From Streptomyces sp. 846.5 (GTDB lineage Bacteria; Actinomycetota; Actinomycetes; Streptomycetales; Streptomycetaceae), in the NCBI RefSeq assembly GCF_004365705.1, contig NZ_SOBN01000001.1, positions 558,001-622,000 on the forward strand: a stretch of 64,000 bases of DNA, read 5' to 3'. The stretch's first letter is position 1, and each line of letters opens with the position of its first letter. The notes beneath the pieces were generated by a model, which had not been told where the DNA came from, searched no databases, and saw only the letters and a list, made by a program, of their open reading frames with translations. Below are positions 16,875 through 30,259 of this stretch, one piece after another. A program made the position numbers and the translations under genes.

Positions 16875-18617
16875 TCAGTCCTTGATCTCGCAGATCACGG
16901 CCCCGCTAGTCACCGTGGCTCCGATCGCCGCCGAGAGCCCGACGATCGTCCCGGCCTTGTGGGCGTTCAGCGGCTGTTCCATCTTCATCGCTTCGAGGAC
17001 GACCACGAGGTCGCCCTCGTTGACGGCCTGCCCCTCCTCCACGTTGATCTTGACGATGGTGCCCTGCATCGGTGAGGCCAGGGTGTCCCCCGAGGCCGCC
17101 GAGCCGGCCTTGGAGGTGGTGGCGCGCCGCTTGGACTTGGCGGCCGGCCGGGCCGAGCTGGTGGCCAGGTTGGCCGGCAGGGAGACCTCGATGCGCTTGC
17201 CGCCGACCTCGACCACCACGGTCTCGCGGGTGTCCGGCTCGTCCTCCTCCCCGCTGCCGCCGGCGAAGGCCGCGATGGTGTTGACGAAGTCGGTCTCGAT
17301 CCAGCGGGTGTAGATGGTGAAGGGCTCGCTGGCAAACGCCGGGTCGGTGACCACCGCGCGGTGGAACGGGATGGCGGTGGCCATGCCCTCGATATTGAAC
17401 TCGGCCAGCGCGCGGGCGGCGCGCTGCAGGGCCTGGGTGCGGGTGGCGCCGGTGACGATCAGCTTGGCCAGCAGCGAGTCCCAGGCCGGCCCGATCACAC
17501 TGCCGGACTCCACCCCGGAGTCCAGCCGCACCCCAGGGCCCGAAGGGGGCTGGAACACGGTCACGGTGCCCGGGGCGGGCAGGAAGCCGCGGCCGGGGTC
17601 CTCGCCGTTGATGCGGAACTCGAAGGAGTGGCCGCGCACCGCCGGGTCGCCGTAGCCCAGAGCCTCCCCGTCGGCGATGCGGAACTGCTCGCGGACCAGG
17701 TCGATGCCGGTGACCTCCTCGGTGACCGGGTGCTCCACCTGCAGGCGGGTGTTGACCTCCAGGAAACTGATGGTGCCATCGGCCGCGACCAGGAACTCGC
17801 AGGTGCCCGCCCCCACGTAGCCGGCCTCGCGCAGGATGGCCTTGGAGGCGGCGTACAGCTGGGCGTTCTGGGCGGCGGTGAGGAACGGCGCGGGGGCCTC
17901 CTCGACCAGTTTCTGGTGGCGGCGCTGCAGCGAGCAGTCGCGGGTGGAGACCACCACGACGTTGCCGTGGGTGTCGGCCAGGCACTGGGTCTCCACGTGC
18001 CGGGGCCGGTCCAGGTAGCGCTCGACGAAGCACTCGCCGCGCCCGAACGCGGCCACGGCCTCGCGGACCGCGGAGTCGTACAGCTCGGGGATCTCGTCCA
18101 GGGTGCGGGCGACCTTCAGGCCGCGGCCGCCGCCGCCGAAGGCCGCCTTGATGGCGATGGGCAGCCCGTGCTCGCGCGCGAACGCGACCACCTCGTCGGG
18201 TCCGGTGACCGGGTCGGCGGTGCCCGCGACCAGGGGGGCGCCGGCGCGCTGGGCGATGTGACGGGCCGCCACCTTGTCGCCCAGGTCGCGGATGGCCTGC
18301 GGCGGGGGGCCGATCCAGGTCAGTCCGGCGTCGATGACGGCCTGGGCGAACTCGGCGTTCTCGGACAGGAAGCCGTAGCCGGGGTGGACCGCGTCCGCGC
18401 CGGAGTCGGCCGCGGCCTTGAGGACCTTGGCGATGTCCAGGTAACTGGTCGCCGGGGTGTCCCCGCCGAGGGCGAAGGCCTCGTCGGCCGCGCGGACATG
18501 CAGCGCGTCCCGGTCCGGCTCGGCGTAAACAGCGACCGCGGCGATACCCGCGTCACGACAGGCCCGGGCGACGCGGACTGCGATCTCTCCGCGGTTGGCG
18601 ATGAGCACCTTGCGCAC
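16875..18617 (-). CDS. accA: Acyl-CoA carboxylase alpha subunit (biotin carboxylase + BCCP)
   Basis: 580 residues. The biotin carboxylase domain begins [20 protein letters not shown] and has the ATP-grasp loop [13 protein letters not shown] and the catalytic [20 protein letters not shown]. The C-terminal biotinyl domain carries the biotin lysine in [11 protein letters not shown]. It makes carboxybiotin for the beta subunit. The GTG at 18617 was chosen because the family always begins [12 protein letters not shown] and a GGGAG RBS precedes it. It is the last gene of the polyketide operon and should supply malonyl-CoA. It may duplicate a housekeeping copy elsewhere. Confidence 0.93.
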   Translation of the reverse strand: MRKVLIANRGEIAVRVARACRDAGIAAVAVYAEPDRDALHVRAADEAFALGGDTPATSYLDIAKVLKAAADSGADAVHPGYGFLSENAEFAQAVIDAGLTWIGPPPQAIRDLGDKVAARHIAQRAGAPLVAGTADPVTGPDEVVAFAREHGLPIAIKAAFGGGGRGLKVARTLDEIPELYDSAVREAVAAFGRGECFVERYLDRPRHVETQCLADTHGNVVVVSTRDCSLQRRHQKLVEEAPAPFLTAAQNAQLYAASKAILREAGYVGAGTCEFLVAADGTISFLEVNTRLQVEHPVTEEVTGIDLVREQFRIADGEALGYGDPAVRGHSFEFRINGEDPGRGFLPAPGTVTVFQPPSGPGVRLDSGVESGSVIGPAWDSLLAKLIVTGATRTQALQRAARALAEFNIEGMATAIPFHRAVVTDPAFASEPFTIYTRWIETDFVNTIAAFAGGSGEEDEPDTRETVVVEVGGKRIEVSLPANLATSSARPAAKSKRRATTSKAGSAASGDTLASPMQGTIVKINVEEGQAVNEGDLVVVLEAMKMEQPLNAHKAGTIVGLSAAIGATVTSGAVICEIKD

Positions 18618-18645
18618 AATGGCTCCCGGATGGTCGACGCACGGT

Positions 18646-18894
18646 CTACAGGAAGAACTGCTGCAGTGGTCTCCATCCCGCAGGGGACCGCGACGTCCAG
18701 GCGGCGTCGGGACGGTGCCGACCTCCCGCACGACACCAGGACGGCAGGCTGTCCGAGTTGGCGAAGGAGACCGTGTCCCCGCTCACGCCGCTGAACAGGA
18801 CCGCTGTGAGCGCGGCCAGTTCCTCGGCCACGAGCGAGCCTCTGACGACGCGCACCAGGGTGTCCGGGACGGTGGGTTCGGTGAAGGTGGTCAT
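18646..18894 (-). CDS. accE: Acyl-CoA carboxylase epsilon subunit
   Basis: 82 residues. The N-terminal half shows the epsilon signature [20 protein letters not shown]. The tail after [20 protein letters not shown] is variable, as usual. These small proteins bind and activate the beta subunit of actinobacterial acyl-CoA carboxylases. It sits 17 bp after accB and 28 bp before accA, an arrangement that supports a three-subunit enzyme made as a unit. Confidence 0.88.
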   Translation of the reverse strand: MTTFTEPTVPDTLVRVVRGSLVAEELAALTAVLFSGVSGDTVSFANSDSLPSWCRAGGRHRPDAAWTSRSPAGWRPLQQFFL

Positions 18895-18911
18895 GGCGGG
18901 TGCCTCCGGGG

Positions 18912-20458
<1,547 letters not shown>

Positions 20459-20462
<4 letters not shown>

Positions 20463-21460
20463 CTCCGGCCCCCGACCTGGCTGGTGTCGACCAGATGGGT
20501 GATGAGCTCCGCAGCCGCAGCCGCGCCGTAGGCGCCACGCAACCGTGTGCTCAGGTTCTCGGCGTCGAGGCGGTAGTCCTGCGGACCGACGACTTCCAGG
20601 GCGGCCGACGCGAGCGCACATCCGAGCCTGGCAGCGGGTACAGCGGACAGTCCCCAGCTGACAGCAGCGAGGAAGCCGGCCCGGAAGGCGTCCCCGAGTC
20701 CGGTGGGCTCCACCGGTTCTGTCGCGGGCACGGCCGGGACGAGCTCGTCCGGTCTCCCGGAGCGCTGCACCAGTACCCCCTCCGCTCCCCGTGTGGTGAT
20801 CCAGGTGCCGACGACGGAGAGGATCTCCTCCCGGCTGCGTCCTGTGTGCTTGCACAGCAGCGTCGCCTCGTACTCGTTGGTGAACAGCAGTGCTGCGCCG
20901 TCAATCAGTTGGCGCAGGTCGGCCCCCTCCAGGTTGGCGATCTGCTGCCCGGGGTCGGCGGCGAAGTCCAGGCCGAGTTCGCGGCATTCCCGGGTGTGAC
21001 GGAGCATCGCCTGCGGGTCGTTGGGTGAGACCACGACCAGATCGAGTCCACCGGGCAGGGAGGCCACAAGTGTCAGGTCGATGTCCCGGGCCTCGCTCAT
21101 GGCGCCGGCGTAGAAGGAGGCGATCTGGTTCCGGTCCGCGTCCGTCGTGCAGACGAAGCGGGCTGTATGACGGGAGGCGCTGACGCGTACATGTGTCGTG
21201 TCGACGCCGTGGCCCTGGAGCCGGACGCGGTAGTCCTCGAAGTCCGGGCCGACGGCGCCGACGAGCAAGGGGGTCAGGCCCAGGCGGCCCAGGCCGAGGG
21301 CGATGTTCGCGGCCACGCCCCCGCGCCGGATCTCCAGGGTGTCGACCAGGAAGGACAGCGAGACCCGGTCCAGTTGTTCGGCCAGCAACTGTTCGGAGAA
21401 CCGGCCGGGAAAGACCATCAGATGGTCGGTGGCGATGGAACCAGTCGCGGCAATGCGCAT
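20459..21460 (-). CDS. adoK: Adenosine kinase (PfkB family)
   Basis: 333 residues. The N-terminus MRIAATGSIATDHLMVFPGR and the segments FSEQLLAEQLDRVSLSFLVD and FYAGAMSEARDIDL follow closely the mycobacterial adenosine kinase (Rv2202c) family as I know it. The catalytic signature is PTGLGDAFRAGF, with Leu where Ala or Val is usual. It should convert adenosine to AMP in the cytosol. It is translationally coupled to accB and lies 43 bp after an O-methyltransferase. Three SAM-dependent methyltransferases in the cluster generate S-adenosylhomocysteine, whose hydrolysis yields adenosine, so this kinase may relieve product inhibition (inference). Confidence 0.88.
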
Positions 21461-21503
21461 GATGCTCGCTCCTTGAACCGCAGGTCGGTGGGAGGGGCGG
21501 GAA

Positions 21504-22586
21504 TCAGGCCCCGTGGTCGGCCACCCGCGCCTGGATCAGCGCTTCGGCCGAGGGGGATCCGGGGCCGACCTCGGGCATCTGTACGTCGGTTGTGCTGAAG
21601 CCGGCCGCCTCCAGGAGCGCGGTGAGCTCCGCGAGGGTGCGCTCGCGCCCCCCGAGGACGACGAGCATCTGCAGGTCGGAGAACTTTCCGGGGTGGAACC
21701 CGGCAACCTGGGGAATGGCCTTGTCGATGAGGAGCAGCCTGGAGTGCGGCCCCATGGCCGCGCGGACCGTGTTCAGGATCCGCAGGGCGTCGTCGTCATC
21801 CCAGTCGTGGATGACCCGGGACAGGATGTAGCAGTCTCCCCCCGTGGGGACGGACTCGAAGAAGCTGCCGCCGAGGACGTCGGCCCGGTCGAGAACGTTC
21901 CGCGCGGCGAGGAGGTCACGGGCCTGGGCCACGCCCGCGGGCGTGTCCAGGAGGATTCCCCTGAGGTGCTGGTGTCGCTCCAGCAGGTGCGCCAGGAGAC
22001 CGCCCATGCCTCCGCCGACGTCCACCACCGTCCGGTCGCCGCTGAAGTCGTGGTGGGTGAGTACGTGTGCGGGTGCTCCGGTGCCGGCCATGGCGTTGAA
22101 CGCGGCGCTGGGAGCCGCCTCCTGCGCGAGGAAGGCGAAGTGCGACATCCCGTAGACATGGTCGAAGGCCGCCTCTCCGGTGCGCACGGTGTGCATCACC
22201 TGGGCCCAGGCGCTGAAGCTCTCCTCCCCGTTGACGATGATGAAGTAGCGCAGGCCCCCCGGGGCGTCGGAACGAAGGGCCGCGCCGACGGGCGTGGTGG
22301 CGAAGGTGCGCCCGGGAAGCTCCCGCAGTACTCCCAGTGCCTCCAGCGCCCGGCAGAACCGGTAGAGGGCTCCGGGATGCGCGTTGGTCTCCTGCGCCAG
22401 GTCCTCGCTGGTCCGCGGGCCGTGGGCGAGCGCGTCGGCGAGGCCGAGTTTGGCGGCGACGTACAGGCTCTGGAACGCCCAGGGCGCCGTGGTGACCACC
22501 AGTTCGCTGAGTGCGGCGGTGTCGGGGGGCGAGGAGGGAGCAGCCTCGGGTGCGACTGCCGGTGCGGATGTGGTGGGGCTGTTCAT
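21504..22586 (-). CDS. SAM-dependent O-methyltransferase 1 (polyketide tailoring)
   Basis: 360 residues. An N-terminal dimerisation/winged-helix domain (SLYVAAKLGLADALAHGPRT, YRFCRALEALGVL) is followed by the SAM-binding loop TVVDVGGGMGGLLAHLL. The catalytic His region is SRVIHDWDDDDALRIL. This is the TcmO/DmpM-type family that methylates phenolic hydroxyls on aromatic polyketides. The ATG at 22586 overlaps the stop of the upstream small gene (ATGA), which fixes the start. It is in the main biosynthetic operon, unlike the other two methyltransferases. Confidence 0.9.
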   Translation of the reverse strand: MNSPTTSAPAVAPEAAPSSPPDTAALSELVVTTAPWAFQSLYVAAKLGLADALAHGPRTSEDLAQETNAHPGALYRFCRALEALGVLRELPGRTFATTPVGAALRSDAPGGLRYFIIVNGEESFSAWAQVMHTVRTGEAAFDHVYGMSHFAFLAQEAAPSAAFNAMAGTGAPAHVLTHHDFSGDRTVVDVGGGMGGLLAHLLERHQHLRGILLDTPAGVAQARDLLAARNVLDRADVLGGSFFESVPTGGDCYILSRVIHDWDDDDALRILNTVRAAMGPHSRLLLIDKAIPQVAGFHPGKFSDLQMLVVLGGRERTLAELTALLEAAGFSTTDVQMPEVGPGSPSAEALIQARVADHGA

Positions 22587-22798
22587 GACTGGCCTTCCTC
22601 GGGAACAGGCTCCGGGGCCGCGGAATGGGGTATGGCGAGGCCGTACCACCAGCCCAGGTGGATGAGGCCGTGGGTCACGGCATGCCCGATGCGTCGCAGG
22701 AATCCGCTCTGCGGAGCGGGGCTGAGGTAGTACCAGGGCGAATCCCCCGACGGGGGCGGGCCCATGGGGTGACGGGTGTCCCGCAGGTGCCTAGGCAT
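22583..22798 (-). CDS. Small protein of unknown function between cyclase and methyltransferase
   Basis: 71 residues if it starts at the ATG 22798 (overlapping the cyclase stop by 8 bp), or 60 residues from 22765. The core PWYYLSPAPQSGFLRRIGHA, then GLIHLGWWYGLAIPHSAAP, is rich in Trp/Tyr and weakly amphipathic. There is no Cys and no recognisable domain. It is coupled on both sides by overlaps, so it is almost certainly translated. Its presence inside the polyketide operon suggests a pathway-specific role, perhaps as a binding or cyclisation helper, which is only inference. Confidence 0.65.
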   Translation of the reverse strand: MPRHLRDTRHPMGPPPSGDSPWYYLSPAPQSGFLRRIGHAVTHGLIHLGWWYGLAIPHSAAPEPVPEEGQS

Positions 22799-23120
22799 TG
22801 CGTTCCCAGCGGTAGAACTCCTGTGCCATGGCGTCCTTGGGCTCGCGCCAGGTCGTCGGGTCGTAGGCCGCGACGAAGGGACGCAGTTCCTCGCTGATGC
22901 GCCGGAACTCCGGGTGGTGCCGCGCGTCGGTGACCGCGGACTCCACCGGCGCCTCCCCTTCGACCAGGTGCAGGTAGACCTGGCCGAACTGGAAGAGGCT
23001 GCGCGACCGGACGCCGATGGTCTGCGGCAGGTCCGTGGTCCGGTCGGAGTTCGCGAAGATCTCCGCGATGTCGGGCGCGGCGTCCGGCAGCATCCGGGCG
23101 ACGATGAGGCTTCGGTACAT
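22791..23120 (-). CDS. TcmI-family polyketide cyclase
   Basis: 109 residues of the TcmI/WhiE-ORFVII ferredoxin-like fold: MYRSLIVARMLPDAAPDIAE, IGVRSRSLFQFGQVYLHLVE, ARHHPEFRRISEELRPFVAA and the C-terminal KDAMAQEFYRWE. TcmI catalyses the last ring closure in tetracenomycin biosynthesis, and relatives act in spore pigment and pentangular polyphenol pathways. It lies 22 bp after the hydroxylase gene in the operon. Together with the monodomain aromatase and the cupin it forms a three-cyclase set for a polycyclic skeleton. Confidence 0.92.
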   Translation of the reverse strand: MYRSLIVARMLPDAAPDIAEIFANSDRTTDLPQTIGVRSRSLFQFGQVYLHLVEGEAPVESAVTDARHHPEFRRISEELRPFVAAYDPTTWREPKDAMAQEFYRWERNA

Positions 23121-23142
23121 CCGTCTCTCCTGTGGTCGTGTG

Positions 23143-24273
23143 TCAGATGAGGAAGTCGGGGACGTCCTGGCCGAGTAGGACGGATCCGGCCCGGCGCTGT
23201 GCCTCCAGGCCGAAGGCGATGTGCTGCGCGGCTGTCTGGACGTCGCGGAAGAACCGCTGGAGCGGCGCGCGGTCGTAGAGCTGGCTCGCCCCGCAGGCCC
23301 GCATCGCCGAGTCCGCCACGTCGATCGTCGTACGCATGGCGTGTTGCACCGAAGCGGTCAGCAGCGCCCGGGACCCGGGCGACGCGATGCCGTCCTGCGT
23401 CTCGGCCCAGACCTGTCGCACCGCGTCGTGGACAAAGGACCGGGCCGAACGGACGGCCGCCTCGCAGCGCACGATCTCGGCCTGAATGATCGGGGTCTGC
23501 GCGAGCAGGGTCCGTTCGGTGTTCCGCTTGACCAGGACGATGTCGCGGTACTCGTCGACGATGCGCCGCGCCGTGCCCAGGGGGAAGCCGGCCATGGCGA
23601 CCAGCAGATAGCTCATGTAGGGCAGGCGGTAGAGCGGACCGTCCTCCTGTGCGGGCCCGAACGGGTCGAACGTGAAGCGCCGGGGGACGACGACGTCGGT
23701 GGCCTCGATGTCGTGGCTGCCGGTGCCCCGCAGGCCGGCGACGTGCCAGGTGTCGTGTATCCGGACGTCGGCGCTGGGCAGCAGCGCGAACCGGGGCCCC
23801 CCGGCGCCTTGCCGGAACCCCGCCACCAGGTAGTCGGCGACCGAGCATCCGCTGGTGTACGGCCAGCGGCCGGTCAGTCGGATCGCGTCGTCCCCGCTGG
23901 GCACCGCGCTTCCGTGCGGTGCCATCGACCCGGTGATCAGGGGTGCGGGCCGGGTGCCCACGACCTCCTCGGCCGCGTCCCGGTCCAGCCAGGCCAGGTA
24001 GCCGGCGCCCTGGCCGATCAGGACGGTCCAGCCGGTGGCGGCGTCGCCTCGGCTCAGCTCCTCCACCACCCCGATCAGGGTCAGCGGGTCGGCTTCCAGG
24101 CCGCCGAGGGAGGCCGGGGCCATGAGGCCGAACAGGCCCGCGTCACGCAGTTCCGCGACCAGGTCGGCGGGGACGGTGCGGCCGGATTCCACCTCCAGCG
24201 CCCGGCCCGGCAGGTCGGCCGCTATCCGGACGGCTGATTCGAGCGGGGAGCTCTGTGTCGTGGTGACGGACAT
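23143..24273 (-). CDS. Acyl-CoA-dehydrogenase-fold flavin monooxygenase A
   Basis: 376 residues with the ACAD fold but no acyl-CoA signature. It resembles two-component FMNH2-dependent hydroxylases (HsaA, ActVA-ORF5 type). Visible segments are RTVPADLVAELRDAGLFGLM, SRGDAATGWTVLIG, TGRWPYTSGCSVADYL, DTWHVAGLRGTGSHDIEATD and the C-terminal ASQLYDRAPLQRFFRDVQ. Such enzymes hydroxylate aromatic polyketides or phenols and need reduced flavin from a reductase. It is paralogous to the adjacent gene (24333-25529). No dedicated flavin reductase of the HpaC type is visible. The WrbA-like gene at 34526 is one possible source. Confidence 0.83.
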   Translation of the reverse strand: MSVTTTQSSPLESAVRIAADLPGRALEVESGRTVPADLVAELRDAGLFGLMAPASLGGLEADPLTLIGVVEELSRGDAATGWTVLIGQGAGYLAWLDRDAAEEVVGTRPAPLITGSMAPHGSAVPSGDDAIRLTGRWPYTSGCSVADYLVAGFRQGAGGPRFALLPSADVRIHDTWHVAGLRGTGSHDIEATDVVVPRRFTFDPFGPAQEDGPLYRLPYMSYLLVAMAGFPLGTARRIVDEYRDIVLVKRNTERTLLAQTPIIQAEIVRCEAAVRSARSFVHDAVRQVWAETQDGIASPGSRALLTASVQHAMRTTIDVADSAMRACGASQLYDRAPLQRFFRDVQTAAQHIAFGLEAQRRAGSVLLGQDVPDFLI

Positions 24274-24332
24274 GACGCCCTCTCTCTGCTTCGTTGCTGC
24301 GGGGAAGTTGGCGGTGCAGGACGGGCGGCGAC

Positions 24333-26347
<2,015 letters not shown>

Positions 26348-27568
26348 TCAGGTGGGTCGCCGGACCAGAAGCGCGGAGTTGCCGCCGGAGATCCCGCGGG
26401 CGAGGACCAGGGCCGTCTGTGCGTCCGTCGCCCGGGGCGCCGCGGTGACCAGGTCGATGTCGAAGCAGGACCCGGTGGCGTACGGAGTGGGCGGGACAAG
26501 CCCGTCGCGCAGGGCCAGCACCGCCAGTGAGACGTCCAGCGCCGCGGCTCCCGCGTACGCGCGGCCGAACCCGGCCTTGGGTACGGTCACCGGGATCCCG
26601 CGCAGCCCGGAACCGAAGACCTCTTCCAGCGCTGCCACTTCCGCCCGGTCGGCAGCCGGGACGCCGAGCCCGTCGGCGAACACCATGCCGACCTCCTCGG
26701 GCGGGCACTGTGCCTCGTCGAGGGCGGCCTGGATCGCCTTCGCCAGGCCCTGTGCGCTCTCCTCGTGCCTGAGCATGCCGGTGTACGTCGCTCCGTGGCC
26801 GGCGATCCTGGCCTGCGGCGCCGCTCCTCGGCGGAGTGCGGCCTGCTCCTCCTCGAGCACAAGCACGGCACCGCCCTCCGCGGGGACGTATCCGCAGGCG
26901 TCCGCACCGAACGGGAGGTACGCGTCGGCGGGGTCCTCCTTCGAGCTCAGCAGTCCGTGGCCGTACTGGCAGGCCATGGCGAACGGGGCGAACGGGGCCT
27001 CTGCCCCGCCTGCCAGCATCGCCGTCGTCCCGTAACGGATGTCCCGGGCGGCGTGGGCCAGCGCGTCCAGCCCCCCTGCCTCGTCGGCGACCAGGACCCC
27101 GCAGGGGCCCTTCAGGCCATGACGGATCGACAGCTGGCCGGTGCTGGCGGCGTAGAACCAGGCGATGGACTGGTAGGGGCCGACGTGGCTGGGCCCACGG
27201 CTCCACAGCAGTTCGATCTCGCGCTGCCCGAATTCCACTCCCCCGGCGGCGCTCGCCGTGACCGCGCCGAAGGAGTAGGGCGGTAGGTCCTGCGGACGCA
27301 GCGCCGCGTCCTGCAGCGCCAGATCGGCCGCGGCCAGCGCGAACTGGGTGAACCTGTCGGTCTGTACGGCGACCCTGGGATCGATCACCTCGGTCGGCCG
27401 GAATCCGGGGACCTCCCCGGCGACCTTCAGCGGGTACGCCCCGGTCGGGTAGCGGGTGAGCGGACCGAGGGCGCCCCTGCCCGCGAGCACCGCCGTCCAC
27501 AGTTCCCCGGTCCCGATGCCGCTGGGCGCGATCACGCCGATGCCGGTGACGACGGTGTGCCGGCTCAT
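26348..27568 (-). CDS. Type II PKS chain length factor (KS beta)
   Basis: 406 residues with the ketosynthase fold but no active-site Cys. The segment [20 protein letters not shown] aligns with the CLF region where Gln normally replaces Cys; here it is Glu163. Other CLF landmarks are [40 protein letters not shown] and [20 protein letters not shown]. It forms a heterodimer with the KS and sets chain length. The start overlaps the KS stop (ATGA). Order and relatives suggest a long chain (whiE-type, about C24), but length cannot be read from sequence by eye. Confidence 0.93.
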   Translation of the reverse strand: MSRHTVVTGIGVIAPSGIGTGELWTAVLAGRGALGPLTRYPTGAYPLKVAGEVPGFRPTEVIDPRVAVQTDRFTQFALAAADLALQDAALRPQDLPPYSFGAVTASAAGGVEFGQREIELLWSRGPSHVGPYQSIAWFYAASTGQLSIRHGLKGPCGVLVADEAGGLDALAHAARDIRYGTTAMLAGGAEAPFAPFAMACQYGHGLLSSKEDPADAYLPFGADACGYVPAEGGAVLVLEEEQAALRRGAAPQARIAGHGATYTGMLRHEESAQGLAKAIQAALDEAQCPPEEVGMVFADGLGVPAADRAEVAALEEVFGSGLRGIPVTVPKAGFGRAYAGAAALDVSLAVLALRDGLVPPTPYATGSCFDIDLVTAAPRATDAQTALVLARGISGGNSALLVRRPT

Positions 27569-28827
27569 CGCCTGCTCCCTTCGCGGGTGAGCACGACGGC
27601 GGACTGGAATCCGCCGAAGCCGCTTCCCACCGACAGCACATGGTCCAGCCGCGCCTGCCGCGCGTGGAGCGGGACGTAGTCCAGGTCGCACTCGGGGTCG
27701 GGGATCTCGAGATTCGCGGTCGGCGGGATGGTCTCGTTCTCGATCGCCAGCACGGAGGCGGCGAGTTCGATCGCACCGATGGCGCCGAGAGAGTGTCCGA
27801 CCATCGACTTGATGGAACTGACACTGGTCGCGTAGGCGTGGGAGCCCAGCGCCCGCTTGATCGCCGCGGTCTCGTGGCGGTCGTTCTGCTTGGTTCCGGA
27901 ACCGTGGGCGTTGACGTAGTCGATGTCGTACGGATCCACCCGGGCATGGTGCAGGGCCTGTGTGGCCGCCTCCGCCATCTCCAGCCCCTCCCTGGTCAGC
28001 CCGGTCATGTGATAGGCGTTTCCGCGGGTCGCGAAGCCGCTGACCTCGCAGCGGATCCGCGCGCCCCGGCGGCGCGCGTGGTCGGCCTCCTCCAGGACGA
28101 GGACGGCGGCGCCCTCCCCCATGACGAAGCCGTCACGGGTGAGGTCGAAGGGCCGGGAGGCGTGGGCCGGATCGTCGTTCCGGGTGGACGTCGCCCGGAT
28201 GGCGTCGAAGCAGGCCACCGTGATCGGCGAGATGGGGGACTCGGCCGCCCCGGTGATCACCACGTCGGCCTTTCCCTCCTCGATCAGTCGCAGGCCGTAC
28301 CCGACCGCGTCCAGCCCCGAGGTACAGCCGGTGGAGACGGTGTGCACCACGCCGCGGGCCCCTGCCAGGTCGGCGATCTCCCCGGCCAGCGGCGCCGGGG
28401 AGAAGACCCGGAAGAGGTCGCGTGAGACGCTGCGGTGGTCGACCGCCCATGATCTGCCCCGGTCGCTGGCCGCCACGTACTCGGTCTCCAGCCGGGTGGT
28501 ACCGCCCACCGCGCTGCCCATGGAGACCGCCGTGCGCCAGGACCCGCTCTCGTCCGGGTCGAGTTCCGCGTCGGCCAGCGCCTCCGCCGCGGCGACCACG
28601 CCGAACTGCACATACCGGTCCATGCGGGCGATCTCGGCCGGCTGCAGAAAGCTGTCGGCGTCGAACTGGCACTCGGCGGCGATACGGGACCGGAATCCGG
28701 TCGCGTCGAACAGGGTGATGGCGCGGGTGGCCGTACGGCCGGAGGTGAGCAGCTCCCAGAACGCCTTGGTGCCCGTCCCGCCGGGTGCCACCACACCGAC
28801 TCCGGTCACCACCGCGCGCCGGGTCAC
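27565..28827 (-). CDS. Type II PKS ketosynthase (KS alpha)
   Basis: 420 residues. The active-site Cys168 is in [20 protein letters not shown]. The catalytic histidines are in [14 protein letters not shown] and [15 protein letters not shown]. It begins [20 protein letters not shown] from a GTG that overlaps the cupin stop (GTGA). With the CLF it condenses malonyl-ACP units into a poly-beta-ketone. No KS III or dedicated acyltransferase is nearby, so priming by acetate (malonyl decarboxylation) is the simple inference. Confidence 0.96.
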   Translation of the reverse strand: MTRRAVVTGVGVVAPGGTGTKAFWELLTSGRTATRAITLFDATGFRSRIAAECQFDADSFLQPAEIARMDRYVQFGVVAAAEALADAELDPDESGSWRTAVSMGSAVGGTTRLETEYVAASDRGRSWAVDHRSVSRDLFRVFSPAPLAGEIADLAGARGVVHTVSTGCTSGLDAVGYGLRLIEEGKADVVITGAAESPISPITVACFDAIRATSTRNDDPAHASRPFDLTRDGFVMGEGAAVLVLEEADHARRRGARIRCEVSGFATRGNAYHMTGLTREGLEMAEAATQALHHARVDPYDIDYVNAHGSGTKQNDRHETAAIKRALGSHAYATSVSSIKSMVGHSLGAIGAIELAASVLAIENETIPPTANLEIPDPECDLDYVPLHARQARLDHVLSVGSGFGGFQSAVVLTREGSRR

Positions 28828-29213
28828 GCCGGCTCCTCGGTGTCCACATGCCCGAGCTCGGGCCGCGGGGCCAGCGGACCCAGGTGGAAGACGATGCGCG
28901 CCTCCTGCTCCCCGGTGTTGCGGACCCGGTGGCGGACGTTCACCGGCACCAGGAGTCCCTGGCCGGCGCGGGCCAGGTGCGGCCGACCGTCCAGGTCGAC
29001 CGTGACCTCACCACTCGTCAGGTACAGGAACTCCTCGGAGTAGGGGTGGTAGTGCTCGACCACCCGTTCTCCGGGCTGCAGGATGGCGACCCCCATGAAC
29101 CCGGAGGTGCTGCCGACGGTGGCCGGGCTCAACAGGGTGCGCAGATCGCCACCGCGTTTGCGGTTGGCGGGGACCTCATCGATGTCGACGACGCGGACGG
29201 GCTTGCTGGTCAC
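28824..29213 (-). CDS. Cupin polyketide cyclase (WhiE-ORFII type)
   Basis: 129 residues from the GTG at 29213, chosen because a TGGAG RBS lies 6 bp upstream and the conserved start is [20 protein letters not shown]. An upstream GTG at 29264 overlapping the previous stop would add 17 residues. The cupin metal motif is [20 protein letters not shown] with [12 protein letters not shown]. Relatives in spore-pigment and pentangular clusters assist ring cyclisation. Its position immediately before KS matches whiE. Confidence 0.88.
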   Translation of the reverse strand: MTSKPVRVVDIDEVPANRKRGGDLRTLLSPATVGSTSGFMGVAILQPGERVVEHYHPYSEEFLYLTSGEVTVDLDGRPHLARAGQGLLVPVNVRHRVRNTGEQEARIVFHLGPLAPRPELGHVDTEEPA

Positions 29214-29260
29214 GTGGGCTCCAGATCGCGAAGGGGTGTTGACGGTGCCGTGTCCCGCGT

Positions 29261-30259
29261 TCACACGGGCGCCCGGACGGCGGCCGGGAGCTTGGATCCG
29301 AACAGCTTTCGGGCGTTGTCCTCACGTACGGCCTGCCGCTGCGGCTCCGCGACGTCGAGGCCGTCGACGAGCTGCAGCCCCTCCTGAACCGCCGTTCCCG
29401 GCAACGGCGGGGAGTCACTGCCGTAGAGCACCTTGTCGGGGCCGAAGACCTGCAGAGCGAGTTCCAGCGCAGCCGCGCTGGGCGTGGCCGTGTCCACCCA
29501 CAACCGGCGGAGGTAGCTGCTCGGCGGCGCCTTGAGCGCCGGGGTGCGGTGACCGGCGGGGCCGCTTCCCGGCCGGCCCGGCCCCGCACCGGCCCAGTGC
29601 TCGGGCGACCAGGCCCGGTCCAGTTTCTCGCCGAGCAGGGCCAGCGCCCCTCCGGCGCCCTGGCCGATGAGCCGCAGGTCGGGGTGGTGGTCGAACCAGC
29701 CGCCCAGGATGCAGCAGGCGAGGCCGATGGTGACGTCGCTGAACCTGCCGAGCTGCTCCACCGCCATCAGGTCCGCGAGTCCTGTCCCGGCTGCCGGAGC
29801 CGCCGGAGCATGCATGAGCACCGGAGCGGCGGTCTCTGCGGCCAGAGCGAAGAAGTCCTTGGCGTCAGGGTGGTCCAGATAGCGTCCCGCGACGCTGGTA
29901 TTCGCGATCAGGCCGACGAACTCGGCCTGATCGAGCCGTCGGGCTGCCGCGGCCAGGTGGGCGTCCCCTCCGAACGGGTTGACGTAGACGTAGGCGCGCA
30001 GCCGCTGGGGGTGGCGTGCGACCAGTTCACTCGTCCAGTCGTGGAACCGGGCGAGGTCGTCCTCGCTCTGCGCGTAGTTGTCCACACCGGGCAGCGGGAC
30101 CATCGCCCCGGCTCCCACCGGGCTCCCGATCACGGTCAGCTCCACCCCGGCGGCGAGCTTGGCCTCGATCATGCCTTCGGCGTCGCCGAGCGACCGCGGC
30201 ATGGGGAATCTGCGCAGCGACTCCGGCGGGCTGAGATGACCGTGCACGTCGATGGTCAC
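29261..30259 (-). CDS. Amidohydrolase-2 / ACMSD-like metal hydrolase or decarboxylase
   Basis: 332 residues. The N-terminal DVHGHLSP gives the HxH metal site, [11 protein letters not shown] a further His, and VLYGSDSPP the C-terminal Asp. This fits the ACMSD/OHCU-type TIM-barrel family that often decarboxylates aromatic acids. In a polyketide operon it could remove the terminal carboxyl left after cyclisation or open a lactone; both are inferences. An insertion rich in Gly/Pro (about residues 221-245) is unusual. The GTG start overlaps the upstream stop. Confidence 0.8.
   Translation of the reverse strand: MTIDVHGHLSPPESLRRFPMPRSLGDAEGMIEAKLAAGVELTVIGSPVGAGAMVPLPGVDNYAQSEDDLARFHDWTSELVARHPQRLRAYVYVNPFGGDAHLAAAARRLDQAEFVGLIANTSVAGRYLDHPDAKDFFALAAETAAPVLMHAPAAPAAGTGLADLMAVEQLGRFSDVTIGLACCILGGWFDHHPDLRLIGQGAGGALALLGEKLDRAWSPEHWAGAGPGRPGSGPAGHRTPALKAPPSSYLRRLWVDTATPSAAALELALQVFGPDKVLYGSDSPPLPGTAVQEGLQLVDGLDVAEPQRQAVREDNARKLFGSKLPAAVRAPV

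Noticed and set aside
29213-29264. Longer start (GTG 29264) for the cupin cyclase overlapping the amidohydrolase stop
   Set aside because: The 17 extra residues are not cupin-like, and GTG 29213 has a good RBS. The overlap remains a weak alternative.
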